Shown: positions 26,158 to 35,201 of the stretch, piece after piece | Layout: every line of letters begins with the position of its first letter | How positions within the stretch are numbered: the first letter of the stretch is position 1 | Assembly (NCBI RefSeq): GCF_014635325.1 | Contig: NZ_BMCT01000007.1 | Location: 62,001 to 126,000, forward strand | From: Azorhizobium oxalatiphilum | Lineage (GTDB): Bacteria; Pseudomonadota; Alphaproteobacteria; Rhizobiales; Xanthobacteraceae | Reading direction: 5' to 3' | DNA length: 64,000 bases | The notes under the pieces: model-generated | Database searches by the model: none | Told to the model about the DNA's origin: nothing | What the model saw: the letters and a program-made list of their open reading frames with translations, nothing else | Position numbers and translations under genes: made by a program

Positions 26158-27330
26158 TCAGGCTGTCCGCGCGCGGGCGGGCCGGCGCGGGACAGGGGAG
26201 GCTGCGGGGGCGGCCGCGCGCGTGCGCTGGCCGGGGGCGGCGCCGCACGACTGGCGGATGATGAGGCGGGGCGGAACGATGATCTGTTCCGGCGGGCGGT
26301 TGGGATTCTCGATCCGCCGCAGCAGCAGGCGCGCGGCCTCGCGGCCGACCACGCGCGGATCGGTGGTAAAGGTGGTGAGCGCCGGGCGGCTGAGGCCGGC
26401 TTCCGCCACGTCGTCGCAGCCCACCACGGCCACGTCCTTGCCGGGGGTGAGCCCGCGCTCGGCAAGGGCGAGCATCACGCCCAGCGCAACCACGTCGTTG
26501 TAGCAGACGAGCGCGGTCGGAATTTCGCCGGCGGCCAGCAGGTCGCGGGCGGCGGCATAGCCGTCGGCGCGGTCCTGCACGGCGCAGGGCACCACCGGGC
26601 CGCTCTTGAGGCGGTGGCGGCGCAATGCGCGGCGGAAACCGGCGAGGCGTTCAGCCAAAGGCGCGATACGGCGCACGCCGCCGATGAAGCCGATGTGCCG
26701 GTGGCCGAGGGCGATGAGATGCTCCGTCACCAGCTCCATGCCGGCGCCATAGTCCGGCCCCACGTAATCGGCGGTGAGGCCCTCCAGCCGCCGCTGGGCG
26801 ACCACGCAGGGCACGCCCGCGCTGTAGGCATCGGCCAGCACATCAGCCTTGGTGTCCTCGGCGGGGATCAGCACGATGCCGTCCACCCCGTGCTCCTGCA
26901 TGCGCACCAGCAGGCGGCGCTGGCGGGTGGAATCCTCGTTGGAATTGGTGATGAAGGCGGCATAGCCCGCCCCGTCCAGCACCTCGTCCACGCCGGAGGT
27001 GAACTGGGCATAGTTGGGCGTGGTGATCTCGCAGAGCACGAGGCCCACGGTCCGCGAGGCGCCCGAGCGCAGGTTGGCGGCGCGGCGATTGTAGACATAG
27101 CCCAGCTCGGCCATGGCGGCGTCCACGCGGGTGCGGGTGTCGTCCGCCACCAGCGGGCTCTTGCGCAGCACGAGCGAGACGGTGGCGCGGGAGACGCCGG
27201 CATGGGCGGCGATGTCGTTGAGGGTGACGCGCGCGGCCGGCCGCTCGATCTGCGGCCCCCCGCTCTCTGGCGGCAAGGCCGATGCGTCGGGGGCATGCCC
27301 CTCGCGCGCCCTAGCGTTGCGCGTTTTCAC
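26158..27330 (-). CDS. LacI-family transcriptional regulator
   Basis: This regulator has 390 residues if it starts at the GTG at 27330, which has GGGAGAA about 10 bases upstream. Longer in-frame starts exist up to 27477, but that extension is basic and unrelated to the family. The LacI HTH is VTLNDIAAHAGVSRATVSLVL with hinge RRAANLRSGASRTVGLV. A type 1 periplasmic-binding-like domain follows, with DGIVLIPAEDTKADV and GVMLALAERGLTPGKDVAVVG. It heads the same-strand run of ABC and dgoKA genes and probably represses it until a galactonate-related inducer is present. The C-terminal 40 residues are a Pro/Ala/Arg tail. Confidence 0.88.
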   Translation of the reverse strand: MKTRNARAREGHAPDASALPPESGGPQIERPAARVTLNDIAAHAGVSRATVSLVLRKSPLVADDTRTRVDAAMAELGYVYNRRAANLRSGASRTVGLVLCEITTPNYAQFTSGVDEVLDGAGYAAFITNSNEDSTRQRRLLVRMQEHGVDGIVLIPAEDTKADVLADAYSAGVPCVVAQRRLEGLTADYVGPDYGAGMELVTEHLIALGHRHIGFIGGVRRIAPLAERLAGFRRALRRHRLKSGPVVPCAVQDRADGYAAARDLLAAGEIPTALVCYNDVVALGVMLALAERGLTPGKDVAVVGCDDVAEAGLSRPALTTFTTDPRVVGREAARLLLRRIENPNRPPEQIIVPPRLIIRQSCGAAPGQRTRAAAPAASPVPRRPARARTA

Positions 27331-27519
27331 CTTGGCGTTCTCCCTTCGGCCGTGACGACCGAAATTGCGACGGAAACGCTTCCCGCGGCCCTGTTGAGCC
27401 GCGATGCATTTCTCATCTTCCGTGGCATGCACTGATGCGAAACGGTGTCCGCCCGGATGTGTCCCCGGTGCGAACAAGAGCTTGTCTAAAGGAGGCCCGC
27501 GGGGGTGGTCAATGGAATT

Positions 27520-27535
27520 TTTAGACCGATCTAAA
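27520..27535. promoter_or_regulatory. Candidate LacI-family operator
   Basis: TTTAGACCGATCTAAA has 6-bp arms and a centred CG step, the usual form of LacI-family sites. A further TCTAAA half site lies at 27485-27490. It is 190 bp upstream of the lacI-type start, consistent with autoregulation. Confidence 0.5.
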
Positions 27536-27689
27536 TCTTTGTTGCCGGCGGTCTATATTGCATCTGCGTTGCTGCGATGCGGAAAAGTGCGGGGTATCCG
27601 CGTGCTTGTCTTGGGCAAGCTATTGAGGGGGCTGAGGGGCGGCGAATGTGCGTGGCAACCAATGTGAGTGGATGGTGCGCCCGGTCGTG

Positions 27690-27834
27690 CCCCCTCCCTA
27701 ACCCTCCCCCGCAAGCGGGAGAGGGAACCTGTCGCACGGGAGGAGAGGGCAATCACCATTCGCCAGAGAGCGGGGCTAACCGCCTGCGCACCGCGCCCCC
27801 TCTCCCGCTTGCGGGGGAGGGTTGGGGAGGGGGA
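27690..27834. repeat. Paired palindromic repeat, family A, copy 2
   Basis: Facing units at 27690-27726 and 27796-27834 match copy 1 nearly base for base, including the ACCTGT and GCACGGG-like bases after the left hairpin. It lies just after the guanidine operon's last gene and might act as its terminator. Confidence 0.85.
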
Positions 27835-27862
27835 AGAGACGGTCGGAATTCAGCGCGCCCCT

Positions 27863-28294
27863 CTAAGCCGCGCCGCTCCGCCCTGCCACATAGGCGCGCC
27901 AGCCGCCGAGCGCGGTGATCTCCCGCGCGCCCGCCACCGCGTGGGCCTCGCACAGGAAGCCGGAGGCTTCGCTGCCGTCCTCCAGCCGCACCTTGCCGAT
28001 GCCCAGCGGCGCCGGGATGCGGGCGACGAAGGCGCCGAAGGCGGAGGCTTCCAGTTCCCACACCTCCACATCCAGCCCCGGCCCCGCGAAGCCGGGTTCG
28101 CGCACGAGGCCGGGCTTTTCCGGCACCGTGCCGGGCAAGGCATAGAGCCGATAGTCCGGCGCGGTGCGGCAGCGGCGGATGAGGCGGCCGCCGGGCTCGG
28201 TCAACTCGCGGTTGAGCGGCATGCCGGAGAGATGGGCGCCCACCACCACGAGCGGCAGGGTTTCGGCTTTCCCGTTCGGGTTGTTGTTGCTCAT
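27863..28294 (-). CDS. Stand-alone C-terminal domain of allophanate hydrolase
   Basis: This 143-residue protein matches, from memory of the family, the C-terminal domain of allophanate hydrolase (AtzF/DUR1). Landmarks are LPLVVVGAHLSGMPLNREL, RRCRTAPDYRLYALPGTVP and ALGGWRAYVA. In AtzF this domain follows a roughly 440-residue amidase-signature domain and acts on the N-carboxyurea product of the amidase. No amidase domain is encoded here. The start ATG overlaps the carboxylase stop (ATGA, 28291-28294) and the reading frame is intact, so it looks like a maintained gene rather than debris. It should help complete allophanate breakdown if an amidase part is encoded elsewhere. Confidence 0.83.
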   Translation of the reverse strand: MSNNNPNGKAETLPLVVVGAHLSGMPLNRELTEPGGRLIRRCRTAPDYRLYALPGTVPEKPGLVREPGFAGPGLDVEVWELEASAFGAFVARIPAPLGIGKVRLEDGSEASGFLCEAHAVAGAREITALGGWRAYVAGRSGAA

Positions 28295-31200
28295 GCCATG
28301 GCCTCCAGCACCGCCACCACATCGCCCGTGCGCACCGTGCGGCCGGGGCCGACCCGCACTTCGCGCAGTGTCCCCGCCGCATGGGCGGTAATGGCAATCT
28401 CCATCTTCATGCTCTCGATGATGGCGATGGTCTCGCCCGCAGCGATGGTCGCGCCCGGCTCGGCCAGCACCTTCCACACATTGCCCGGCACATTGGCGCT
28501 GATACCGAAGCAGCCGTCCGGGATGGCGTCCGGCGCCAGCGCCGGGCCGCCGTCATCGGTGACGAAGCTGTCCAGCCCCTCGGCCTTCCAGCGCGCCTTC
28601 TCCGCCTCGAAGGCGGCCTGCTGGCGGGACTTGAAGGCGGCAATCGCCGGGGCCTCCCGCTTCAGCCCGGCGGCATAGTCCGCATAGGAGAAGCTGCCCT
28701 CCTCGATGCGCACCGGATAAGCCCCGTGCGGGAAGGCGGCGCGCGCCTCGGTCAGCTCTTCGTGCGAGACCGGGAAGAAGCGGATCTGGTCGAAGAAGCG
28801 CAGCAGCCAGGGCGTGCCGGGCTGGAAGGCGGGCGTCGCGCGCCAGGTGTTCCACATCTGGATTGTGCGGCCGAACAATTGATAGCCGCCCGGCCCCTCC
28901 ATGCCATAGATGCACATATAGGCGCCGCCGATGCCCACCGCATTCTCCGGCGTCCAGGTGCGGGCGGGGTTGTACTTCGTGGTGACGAGGCGGTGGCGCG
29001 GGTCGATGGGGGTCGCCACCGGCGCGCCCAGATAGACATCGCCAAGGCCGAGCACCAGATAGCGGGCATTGAACACGATGTCCTTGACCGCCTGCTCATC
29101 GGGTAGCCCGTTGATGCGGCGGATGAACTCGATGTTGGAGGGGCACCAGGGCGCGTTGGGACGCACCAGCTCCTGATACTTGCGCATGGCGAGCTGCGCG
29201 TCCGGATCATCCCACGACAGCGGCAGGTGGACGGTGCGGCTCGGCACCACCACGTCCTCGGCAGCGGGCAGGGAGTGTTCGATCTCCTGCAAGGCACCGA
29301 GCAGGTGGGCGCGGGTGAGCGCCGTGCCGTCATAATGCAGCTGCAGCGAGCGGATGCCGGGCGTGAGGTCGATGAGGCCCGGCAGCTTCGCCGCACCTAC
29401 CGCCTGCGCCATGAGATGGGCGCGCAGGCGCAAGGCGATGTCGAGCCGCATGTCGCCGAACTCGACCAGCAGATTGTCGTCGCCCTGCCGGCGATAGACC
29501 ACCTCCACCGGCCCGTCGTCGCGCCGGGCGATGATGGGCGAGCCCGCCTCGGGCGCGGCGATGATGCTCGGCCCCGCCACGACATCGCCCGCCCGGGACA
29601 CGGGGCGGAACCGCACGGTGTCGCCGGGCTTGAGCTGACCCATCTTCCATTGCTCGTCGCGGGCGATCACCGCCGGGCAGACGAAGCCGCCGAGCGAGGG
29701 ACCATCCGGCCCGAGAATGATGGGCATGTCGCCGGTGAAATCGATGGCGCCGATGGCATAGGCATTGTCGTGCAGGTTGGAGGGGTGGAGCCCCGCCTCG
29801 CCGCCATCGGTGCGTGCCCAGCGCGGCGTCGGCCCCATGAGGCGCACGCCGGTGCGGGCGCTGTTGAAATGCACCTCGTAGGGCTCCGCGAACAGGTCCG
29901 CGATGTCCTCCGGCTGAAAGAAATCAGGCGCGCCGTGCGGGCCATAGACCACGCCGATCTCCCATTGGCTCGTGAGTGCTGCTGGGGCGGGCGGCGGGGT
30001 GGTGTCCTGCGTTATTGAGCCCAGATGCAGCACGTCGCCGCCCTTCAGCGTGCCGGTGGCGTGGCCGCCGAAGGCGCCGAGCGCGAAGGTGGCGCGCGAA
30101 CCCAGCACTTCCGGCGCATTGAAGCCGCCGCGCACGGCGAGATAGGCCCGCTGGCCGGCCCCCGCGATGGCGCCGATGGCGAGCACCTGCCCCGCCTTCA
30201 CCGTGACGGGTACGTCATGCGGCACGCTCTCCCCATTCACCGTGGCAGGCATATGCGCGCCGGAGAGCGCCACCTCGGCTGCGGTGTGGAAGCGCAGCGT
30301 CGGGCCGTTGACGGTGAGTTCCAGCGCCGCCGTGTCCGGGTGATTGCGCACCAGAGCATTGGCGCGGCGGAAGGACAGCGCGTCCATGGGCCCGCTCGGC
30401 GGTACGCCCACATGCCAGAGGTTGAGGCGGCCCGGCAGTTCCTGCAAGCTGGACTGCGCGCCGGGGCTGAGCACTTCGATGCTGCGCGGCGTGAAGGAAA
30501 AGTCGCGCAGCGCTGTCGTCGCCACCTTGCCCGAGGCGAACAGATCGGAGGCAGCGATGGCGCGCAGATAGGCGAGGTTGGTCTCGATGCCGGCGAGCGT
30601 GGTCCCGTCCAGCGCCTGCCTAAGCGCGGCGATGGCGGCGGGACGGTCCTCGCCGGTGACGATCACCTTCGCCAGCATGGGATCGTAATAGGGCGTCACC
30701 TCGCTGCCGGTCTCCACCCAGCCGTCCACGCGCACGCCTTCGGGGAAGGCGACCTTGGTGAGCAGGCCGGCACTGGGCTGGAAATTGGCATGCGGGATTT
30801 CCGCATAGATGCGGGCCTCGATGGCTGCGCCCTTCGGCGTGAGCGGGGTGGCGGGAATGGGGTCATCGCCCGCCGCCTGCCGCACCATCCAGCTCACGAG
30901 GTCGATGCCGAACACCGCCTCCGTGACCGGATGCTCAACCTGAAGCCGGGTGTTCACCTCCAGGAAGTAGAATTCTTCGCGCGCGGGGTCATAGATGAAT
31001 TCCACCGTGCCGGCGGAGGCATAGGCGACCTTTTCTCCCAGCGCCACGGCGGCGGCATGCAGGCGCGCGCGCACGGCGTCCGGCAGCAGAGGTGCGGGCG
31101 TTTCCTCGATGACCTTCTGGTTGCGCCGCTGGAGCGAGCAGTCGCGCTCGCCCAGTGCCACCACGCGGCCCTGCCCATTGCCGAAGATCTGCACTTCCAC

Positions 31201-31821
31201 ATGGCGCGCATCGGCCACGAAGCGCTCCAGATAGACACGGGCATCGCCGAAGGACGCGCTGGCCGTGCGCTGCACGCGGGCGAACGCCTCCGCCAGCTCT
31301 TCCGGCGTGGCGCAGAGCTGCATGCCGATGCCGCCGCCGCCCGCCGTGCTCTTGAGCATGACCGGATAGGTGATGGCCTGCGCCGCCCGAAGCGCCTCCT
31401 CCACGCTGTCGATGAGCCCGGTGCCGGGCAGCAGCGGCACGCCGCTCGCTTCCGCGATCTCGCGCGCCGTGTGCTTGAGGCCGAAGGCCCGCAGATGGTC
31501 GGGGCGCGGGCCGATGAAGGCGATGCCTTCCGCCGCCAGCCGCTCGGCGAAAGCGACGTTCTCGGAGAGGAAGCCATAGCCGGGATGCACGGCCTCAGCC
31601 CCGCTGGCCTTGGCGGCGGCGATCACCGCGTCCACGTCCAGATAGCTCTGGGCGGCGGGGGCGGGGCCGAGGCGGTGGGCCTCGTCCGCCTCCAGCACGG
31701 CGCGCGTGAAACGGTCGGCATCCGAATAGACGGCGACGACCCGGATGCCCATCGCACGCAAGGTGCGGCCGATCCGGCTGGCGATCTCGCCCCGGTTGGC
31801 AATCAGAACGGTGTTGAACAT
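28291..31821 (-). CDS. Biotin-dependent guanidine/urea carboxylase
   Basis: This 1176-residue enzyme has a complete domain set. Biotin carboxylase covers about 1-450 (FNTVLIANRGEIASRIGRTL and the ATP-grasp lid AGGGGIGMQ). The KipA/KipI-like carboxyltransferase halves cover about 470-1060 (VPPSGPMDALSFRRANAL, GDMPIILGPDGPSLGGF). A C-terminal biotinyl domain has the biotin lysine K1139 in ESMKMEI. It would be called urea carboxylase by homology alone. The guanidine-I riboswitch and two DUF1989 genes in the same operon argue that guanidine is the substrate, giving carboxyguanidine with ATP and bicarbonate. It is translationally coupled to the allophanate hydrolase-domain gene. Confidence 0.92.
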   Translation of the reverse strand: MFNTVLIANRGEIASRIGRTLRAMGIRVVAVYSDADRFTRAVLEADEAHRLGPAPAAQSYLDVDAVIAAAKASGAEAVHPGYGFLSENVAFAERLAAEGIAFIGPRPDHLRAFGLKHTAREIAEASGVPLLPGTGLIDSVEEALRAAQAITYPVMLKSTAGGGGIGMQLCATPEELAEAFARVQRTASASFGDARVYLERFVADARHVEVQIFGNGQGRVVALGERDCSLQRRNQKVIEETPAPLLPDAVRARLHAAAVALGEKVAYASAGTVEFIYDPAREEFYFLEVNTRLQVEHPVTEAVFGIDLVSWMVRQAAGDDPIPATPLTPKGAAIEARIYAEIPHANFQPSAGLLTKVAFPEGVRVDGWVETGSEVTPYYDPMLAKVIVTGEDRPAAIAALRQALDGTTLAGIETNLAYLRAIAASDLFASGKVATTALRDFSFTPRSIEVLSPGAQSSLQELPGRLNLWHVGVPPSGPMDALSFRRANALVRNHPDTAALELTVNGPTLRFHTAAEVALSGAHMPATVNGESVPHDVPVTVKAGQVLAIGAIAGAGQRAYLAVRGGFNAPEVLGSRATFALGAFGGHATGTLKGGDVLHLGSITQDTTPPPAPAALTSQWEIGVVYGPHGAPDFFQPEDIADLFAEPYEVHFNSARTGVRLMGPTPRWARTDGGEAGLHPSNLHDNAYAIGAIDFTGDMPIILGPDGPSLGGFVCPAVIARDEQWKMGQLKPGDTVRFRPVSRAGDVVAGPSIIAAPEAGSPIIARRDDGPVEVVYRRQGDDNLLVEFGDMRLDIALRLRAHLMAQAVGAAKLPGLIDLTPGIRSLQLHYDGTALTRAHLLGALQEIEHSLPAAEDVVVPSRTVHLPLSWDDPDAQLAMRKYQELVRPNAPWCPSNIEFIRRINGLPDEQAVKDIVFNARYLVLGLGDVYLGAPVATPIDPRHRLVTTKYNPARTWTPENAVGIGGAYMCIYGMEGPGGYQLFGRTIQMWNTWRATPAFQPGTPWLLRFFDQIRFFPVSHEELTEARAAFPHGAYPVRIEEGSFSYADYAAGLKREAPAIAAFKSRQQAAFEAEKARWKAEGLDSFVTDDGGPALAPDAIPDGCFGISANVPGNVWKVLAEPGATIAAGETIAIIESMKMEIAITAHAAGTLREVRVGPGRTVRTGDVVAVLEAMA

Positions 31822-31824
31822 GCT

Positions 31825-32493
31825 TCAGCCCTCGTCGCCCGCGAAGATCAGCACTTCGATGGGGGTGGGGTTGAAGCCGTTGCAGGGATTGTTGATCTGC
31901 GGGCAGTTGGAGATGACGCAGAGCAGGTCCATCTCCGCCCGGATCTCCACATAGTCGCCCGGCTTCGACACCCCGTCCACGATGGCCAGCTCGCCGTTTG
32001 GCGAGATGGGCACGTTCATGAAGAAGTTGATGTTGGGCACGATGTCCCGCTTCGCCATGCCGTATTTCGAGACCTCATGGACGAAGTTCTCGCGGCAGGC
32101 GTGCAGATAGCGCGTGTGCTGGCCGAAGCGCGCGGTGTTGCTCTCGCAGGAGCAGGCGCCCGCCGAGGTGTCGTGCCGGCCCGCCGTGTCGGCGGTGACG
32201 ACACCCATCAGGTGGCCCTCATTGGAGATGAGGCGGGTGCCGGTCGTGACATAGGCCGCCCCCTGCACGCGCACCGTATCCTGCGAGGAATAGCGCTCGG
32301 AATAATCGCCTGCGCAATAGAACAGCGTGTCCACCGCCTGCTGGCCTTCAAGGTCCACGATGCGGATGGACTGGCCGCGCTTCACGAGGCCGGACCACGG
32401 CGCCTGCGCGGGCACGCGGTGGGTTTCGATGGCGGTCCTGGTGGCGGATTTGGGATCGCGCACGGGCGTGGCGATGAAACGGTTCTGGTTCAT
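31825..32493 (-). CDS. Carboxyguanidine deiminase subunit (urea-carboxylase-associated protein, DUF1989)
   Basis: This 222-residue DUF1989 protein, from the ATG at 32493, has family landmarks GQSIRIVDLEGQQAVDTLFY, SNEGHLMGVVTADTAGRHD, the Cys-rich GACSCESNT and CPQINNPCNGFNPTPI. Its relatives, long labelled urea carboxylase-associated proteins, were shown to form a two-subunit carboxyguanidine deiminase (CgdA/CgdB) that turns carboxyguanidine into allophanate and ammonia. The partner gene lies 14 bp upstream and the carboxylase 3 bp downstream. Which of the two is CgdA or CgdB I leave open. Confidence 0.87.
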   Translation of the reverse strand: MNQNRFIATPVRDPKSATRTAIETHRVPAQAPWSGLVKRGQSIRIVDLEGQQAVDTLFYCAGDYSERYSSQDTVRVQGAAYVTTGTRLISNEGHLMGVVTADTAGRHDTSAGACSCESNTARFGQHTRYLHACRENFVHEVSKYGMAKRDIVPNINFFMNVPISPNGELAIVDGVSKPGDYVEIRAEMDLLCVISNCPQINNPCNGFNPTPIEVLIFAGDEG

Positions 32494-32507
32494 GACTTGC
32501 CCCCTTC

Positions 32508-33323
32508 TCAGCGCGCGAGGTTTTCGAAGCCGCGGGCGGCCTCGGGGGTGGCGGTGCGGCACAGGTCGTCGAAGGCGATGGGCGGCGCCTGAAAGCGGAT
32601 GGCCTCCACAATGCCCGCCGCATAGTCCGGGCGCGGGTCGAGCGGGTGCGGGCAATTGGAGAGGGCGACGATGAGGTCCATCTCGGCCCGCAGATCCACG
32701 AAATCGCCCGCCTGCCTTGTGTCCGGCCCCCATGCCAGCTTGCCCGCATCATCGGTCCGCACGGGGGCGAAGAAGGTGAGGGCGGGCGGGATGTCGCGGC
32801 GGTCGAGCCCGAGCTTGCCGGCGGCGAGGATGAAATTGTCCCGCGTGTTGCGCAGCCGCTCGGTATCGGCCTTCGCGCCATAGCGGGCGCGGTTGGAAGC
32901 GGCGGTGGAACCGCCCATCAGAGCGTCATGGGCGGCGGATGTGTCCTCGATCAGCGAGAGCATCACGCGGCCCATGTCGGAGAAGATCACGCGGCCTTTC
33001 TGGAGCTTCGCGGTCCATTGGATCTTCACCGTGTCGGCATAGTTCAGCCGCTCGCTGGTGTCGTGGGCGTTCCAGCAGATCAGCGAGACGGCGGCGGGCG
33101 CGTCCATCAGCGCGAGGCGCAGGCCCTCGCCCGCCTTCAGGCGCAGCGTGTGATACCAGCCGGCGGGAATGTCCTCGCGCACCAGCGGGCCGGGCGGCAA
33201 GGGCAGGCCGCGCGGGGTGGGCGCAGGCAGAGCGGCGGGGGCGTGGTCGCCGGCCGCTTTCAGCTCGTCATAGCGGCGCTTGTTGGCTGCGATGCGGGCG
33301 ACTTTTTCTGTGTCAGTGCTCAT
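32508..33323 (-). CDS. Carboxyguanidine deiminase subunit, second DUF1989 protein
   Basis: This 271-residue DUF1989 paralogue of the gene downstream shares DLRAEMDLIVALSNCPHPLDP and SLICWNAHDTSERLNYADTVK with the family. The N-terminal 35 residues are a helical, charged extension. It is longer than its partner, as is usual for this pair. The two are expected to assemble into one deiminase acting between the carboxylase and allophanate hydrolase. The ATPase gene upstream ends 11 bp away. Confidence 0.86.
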   Translation of the reverse strand: MSTDTEKVARIAANKRRYDELKAAGDHAPAALPAPTPRGLPLPPGPLVREDIPAGWYHTLRLKAGEGLRLALMDAPAAVSLICWNAHDTSERLNYADTVKIQWTAKLQKGRVIFSDMGRVMLSLIEDTSAAHDALMGGSTAASNRARYGAKADTERLRNTRDNFILAAGKLGLDRRDIPPALTFFAPVRTDDAGKLAWGPDTRQAGDFVDLRAEMDLIVALSNCPHPLDPRPDYAAGIVEAIRFQAPPIAFDDLCRTATPEAARGFENLAR

Positions 33324-33334
33324 GGCTCTCTTCC

Positions 33335-34153
33335 TCAGGCGCTTCTGCGTGCCGGGTCGTCCCGGCCTTGTCCCTCAGCGAGAACCGGGTCGTCCCGGTC
33401 GGGGGTGAAAAGGTCGAGCTGGCCGGCGATGCGCGGCGGCCAGACCTCGATGTCCTTGGCGATGGTGGCGCCGAAGCGTTCCCGCTCCTCCGGCCGGTTG
33501 CGTCGGCGCTCGAAGGCGATGACGCGGGTGGCCAAGGTGAAAGCTTCGCGCAGATCGTGCGTCACCATCACGACGGTCATTTCGCAACTGTTCCACAGCC
33601 GGCGCATGAGCTGGTGGATGTCGGCGCGGATGCCGGGATCGAGCGCCCCGAAGGGTTCGTCCAGCAGCAGGATGCGCGGCTTGCGCATGATGGCCTGCGC
33701 CAGCGCGAGGCGCTGCTGCATGCCGCCCGAGAGCGCCGCCGGATATTTGTCCTCCGCGCCTGCCAGCCCCACCTCGGCGATGAGCGCGCGCGCTTCCTCC
33801 TCCGCCGCCCGCCGCGCCGTGCCGAACAGGCGGGCGGTGAAGGGCGACTGCGAGAATTCTGCCGCCAGCAGCACGTTGCCGAGCACGGTGAGGTGCGGGA
33901 AGACGGAATAGCGCTGGAACACCACGCCCCGGTCGGCGCCGGGCTCGGGCGCGATGGGTTTGCCGTCGATCAGGATCTCGCCGCGCGTGGCTTTCTCCTC
34001 GCTCAGCAGCATGCGCAGAAACGTGGTCTTGCCGCAGCCGGAGGGGCCGACGAGGGCCACGAAGGAGCGGGCGGCGAACTCCAGATTGATGTCCTCGAGG
34101 ACGATCTGGTCGCCATATTCCTTCCAGAGATTGCGGACGGAGATGGCGGTCAT
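33335..34153 (-). CDS. ABC transporter ATP-binding protein (nitrate/sulfonate/taurine type)
   Basis: This 272-residue ATPase has Walker A GPSGCGKTT, Q-loop GVVFQRYSVFPHLTVLGN, signature LSGGMQQRLALAQAI and Walker B ILLLDEPFGALDPG. The C-terminal 50 residues are an acidic/basic extension. The ATG overlaps the permease stop by 4 bases. It drives import of the operon's substrate, guanidine or a guanidino compound by context. Confidence 0.9.
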   Translation of the reverse strand: MTAISVRNLWKEYGDQIVLEDINLEFAARSFVALVGPSGCGKTTFLRMLLSEEKATRGEILIDGKPIAPEPGADRGVVFQRYSVFPHLTVLGNVLLAAEFSQSPFTARLFGTARRAAEEEARALIAEVGLAGAEDKYPAALSGGMQQRLALAQAIMRKPRILLLDEPFGALDPGIRADIHQLMRRLWNSCEMTVVMVTHDLREAFTLATRVIAFERRRNRPEERERFGATIAKDIEVWPPRIAGQLDLFTPDRDDPVLAEGQGRDDPARRSA

Positions 34154-34965
34154 GCGCTCCTCCCGCCATACCAGGGAAAGAGCGCGCGGCGCAGCCGCAC
34201 GAGGGCGTAATCCATCAGCACGGACAAAAGGGTGATCCAGGCCACATAGGGAAGGATCACGTCCATGGCGAGATAGCGCCGCACGAGGAAGATGCGATAG
34301 CCGAGGCCCGCCTCCGCCGCGATGGCCTCGGCCGCGATGAGGAACAGGAAGGCCGGGCCGAGCGAGAGGCGCACCGCGTCGATGAGCCGGGGCGCGATCT
34401 GCGGCAGCACCACGCGCAGCGCGATCTGCCAGGAGGAGCCGCCCAGCGTCTCGGCCTTGATGGTCTGCTCGCGCGGCAGTTCCTCCACCCGCATGGCGAG
34501 ATCGCGGATGAGGAAGGGCGTGACGCCGATGGTGATCAGCGCCACCTTGGAGGCCTCCCCCAGCCCCATGACGATGAACAGGATCGGCAGCAGCGCCAGC
34601 GGCGGCACCATGGACACCATGGCGACGAAGGGCGCCAGCAGCGCCCGCACGGCGGGCAGCATGCCGATGAGCATGCCGGTGACGAGGGCGATTGCCGTTG
34701 AGAGGGCGAGCGCGCTGACGAGCCGGTCCAGCGTCGCCAGCGTGTCGTTGAGCAGCAGATAGTCGCCGGTGCGCGCATCGGGATTGAGCGCCACGCGGCC
34801 GATGGCGTCGGCGAGCGTCGCGAGGCTCGGCAGCAGCTTGTCCGCCGGATTTTCGGCGAGGCGCGCGGCGGAGCCGAGCACATAGGCGAGGATGACGAGC
34901 GCGAACGGCAGCAGCGCCAGCAGCAGCGCCGTCGTGCGGTCCGGTCGTCGGTTGATGAGGCGCAT
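34150..34965 (-). CDS. ABC transporter permease (SsuC/TauC type)
   Basis: This 271-residue permease has six helices and the EAA loop ETLGGSSWQIALRVVLPQIAPR, characteristic of the nitrate/sulfonate/taurine importer family. It forms a homodimeric channel with the ATPase encoded by the overlapping downstream gene. The solute-binding gene lies upstream, beyond a 235-bp gap holding a palindromic repeat. Confidence 0.9.
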   Translation of the reverse strand: MRLINRRPDRTTALLLALLPFALVILAYVLGSAARLAENPADKLLPSLATLADAIGRVALNPDARTGDYLLLNDTLATLDRLVSALALSTAIALVTGMLIGMLPAVRALLAPFVAMVSMVPPLALLPILFIVMGLGEASKVALITIGVTPFLIRDLAMRVEELPREQTIKAETLGGSSWQIALRVVLPQIAPRLIDAVRLSLGPAFLFLIAAEAIAAEAGLGYRIFLVRRYLAMDVILPYVAWITLLSVLMDYALVRLRRALFPWYGGRSA

Positions 34966-35046
34966 GGGGCTCCGGGCGTTTCGTGCGTGGGTCGATGGGC
35001 TCGCCCGCGTGCGGGGGAGATGTCGCGTCTGATGGAAGCCGCGCCT

Positions 35047-35178
35047 TCCCCCTCCCCACCCCTCCCCCGCAAGCGGGAGAGGGAGCCTGTGGCGCGGGGG
35101 GAGGGCGGACGCTCAATACGGAAGGAGCTTGCCCGCCGATTTCACCCTCTCCCGCTTGCGGGGGAGGGCAGGGAAGGG
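35047..35178. repeat. Paired palindromic repeat, family A, copy 3
   Basis: Facing units at 35047-35083 and 35145-35178, in the gap between the solute-binding gene and the permease of the guanidine operon. Inside an operon it may trim or stabilise mRNA and favour expression of the binding protein over the membrane parts. Confidence 0.85.
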
Positions 35179-35201
35179 CAGGCCGGGCGCGTCCCGTCCG
35201 C

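Larger units (their letters stand above)
27331..27862. other. Gene-free stretch: lacI upstream region and palindromic repeat
   Basis: No convincing gene. It contains the lacI promoter region with an operator-like palindrome (27520-27535) and a family A paired palindrome (27690-27834). The rest shows nothing I can assign. Confidence 0.6.

Noticed and set aside
30025-32592. An 855-residue open frame on the plus strand opposite the carboxylase and a DUF1989 gene
   Set aside because: Composition is a shadow of the opposite strand, with no domain or ribosome site. The same holds for the long antisense frames at 3788-5617, 46395-48734 and 51555-53987.
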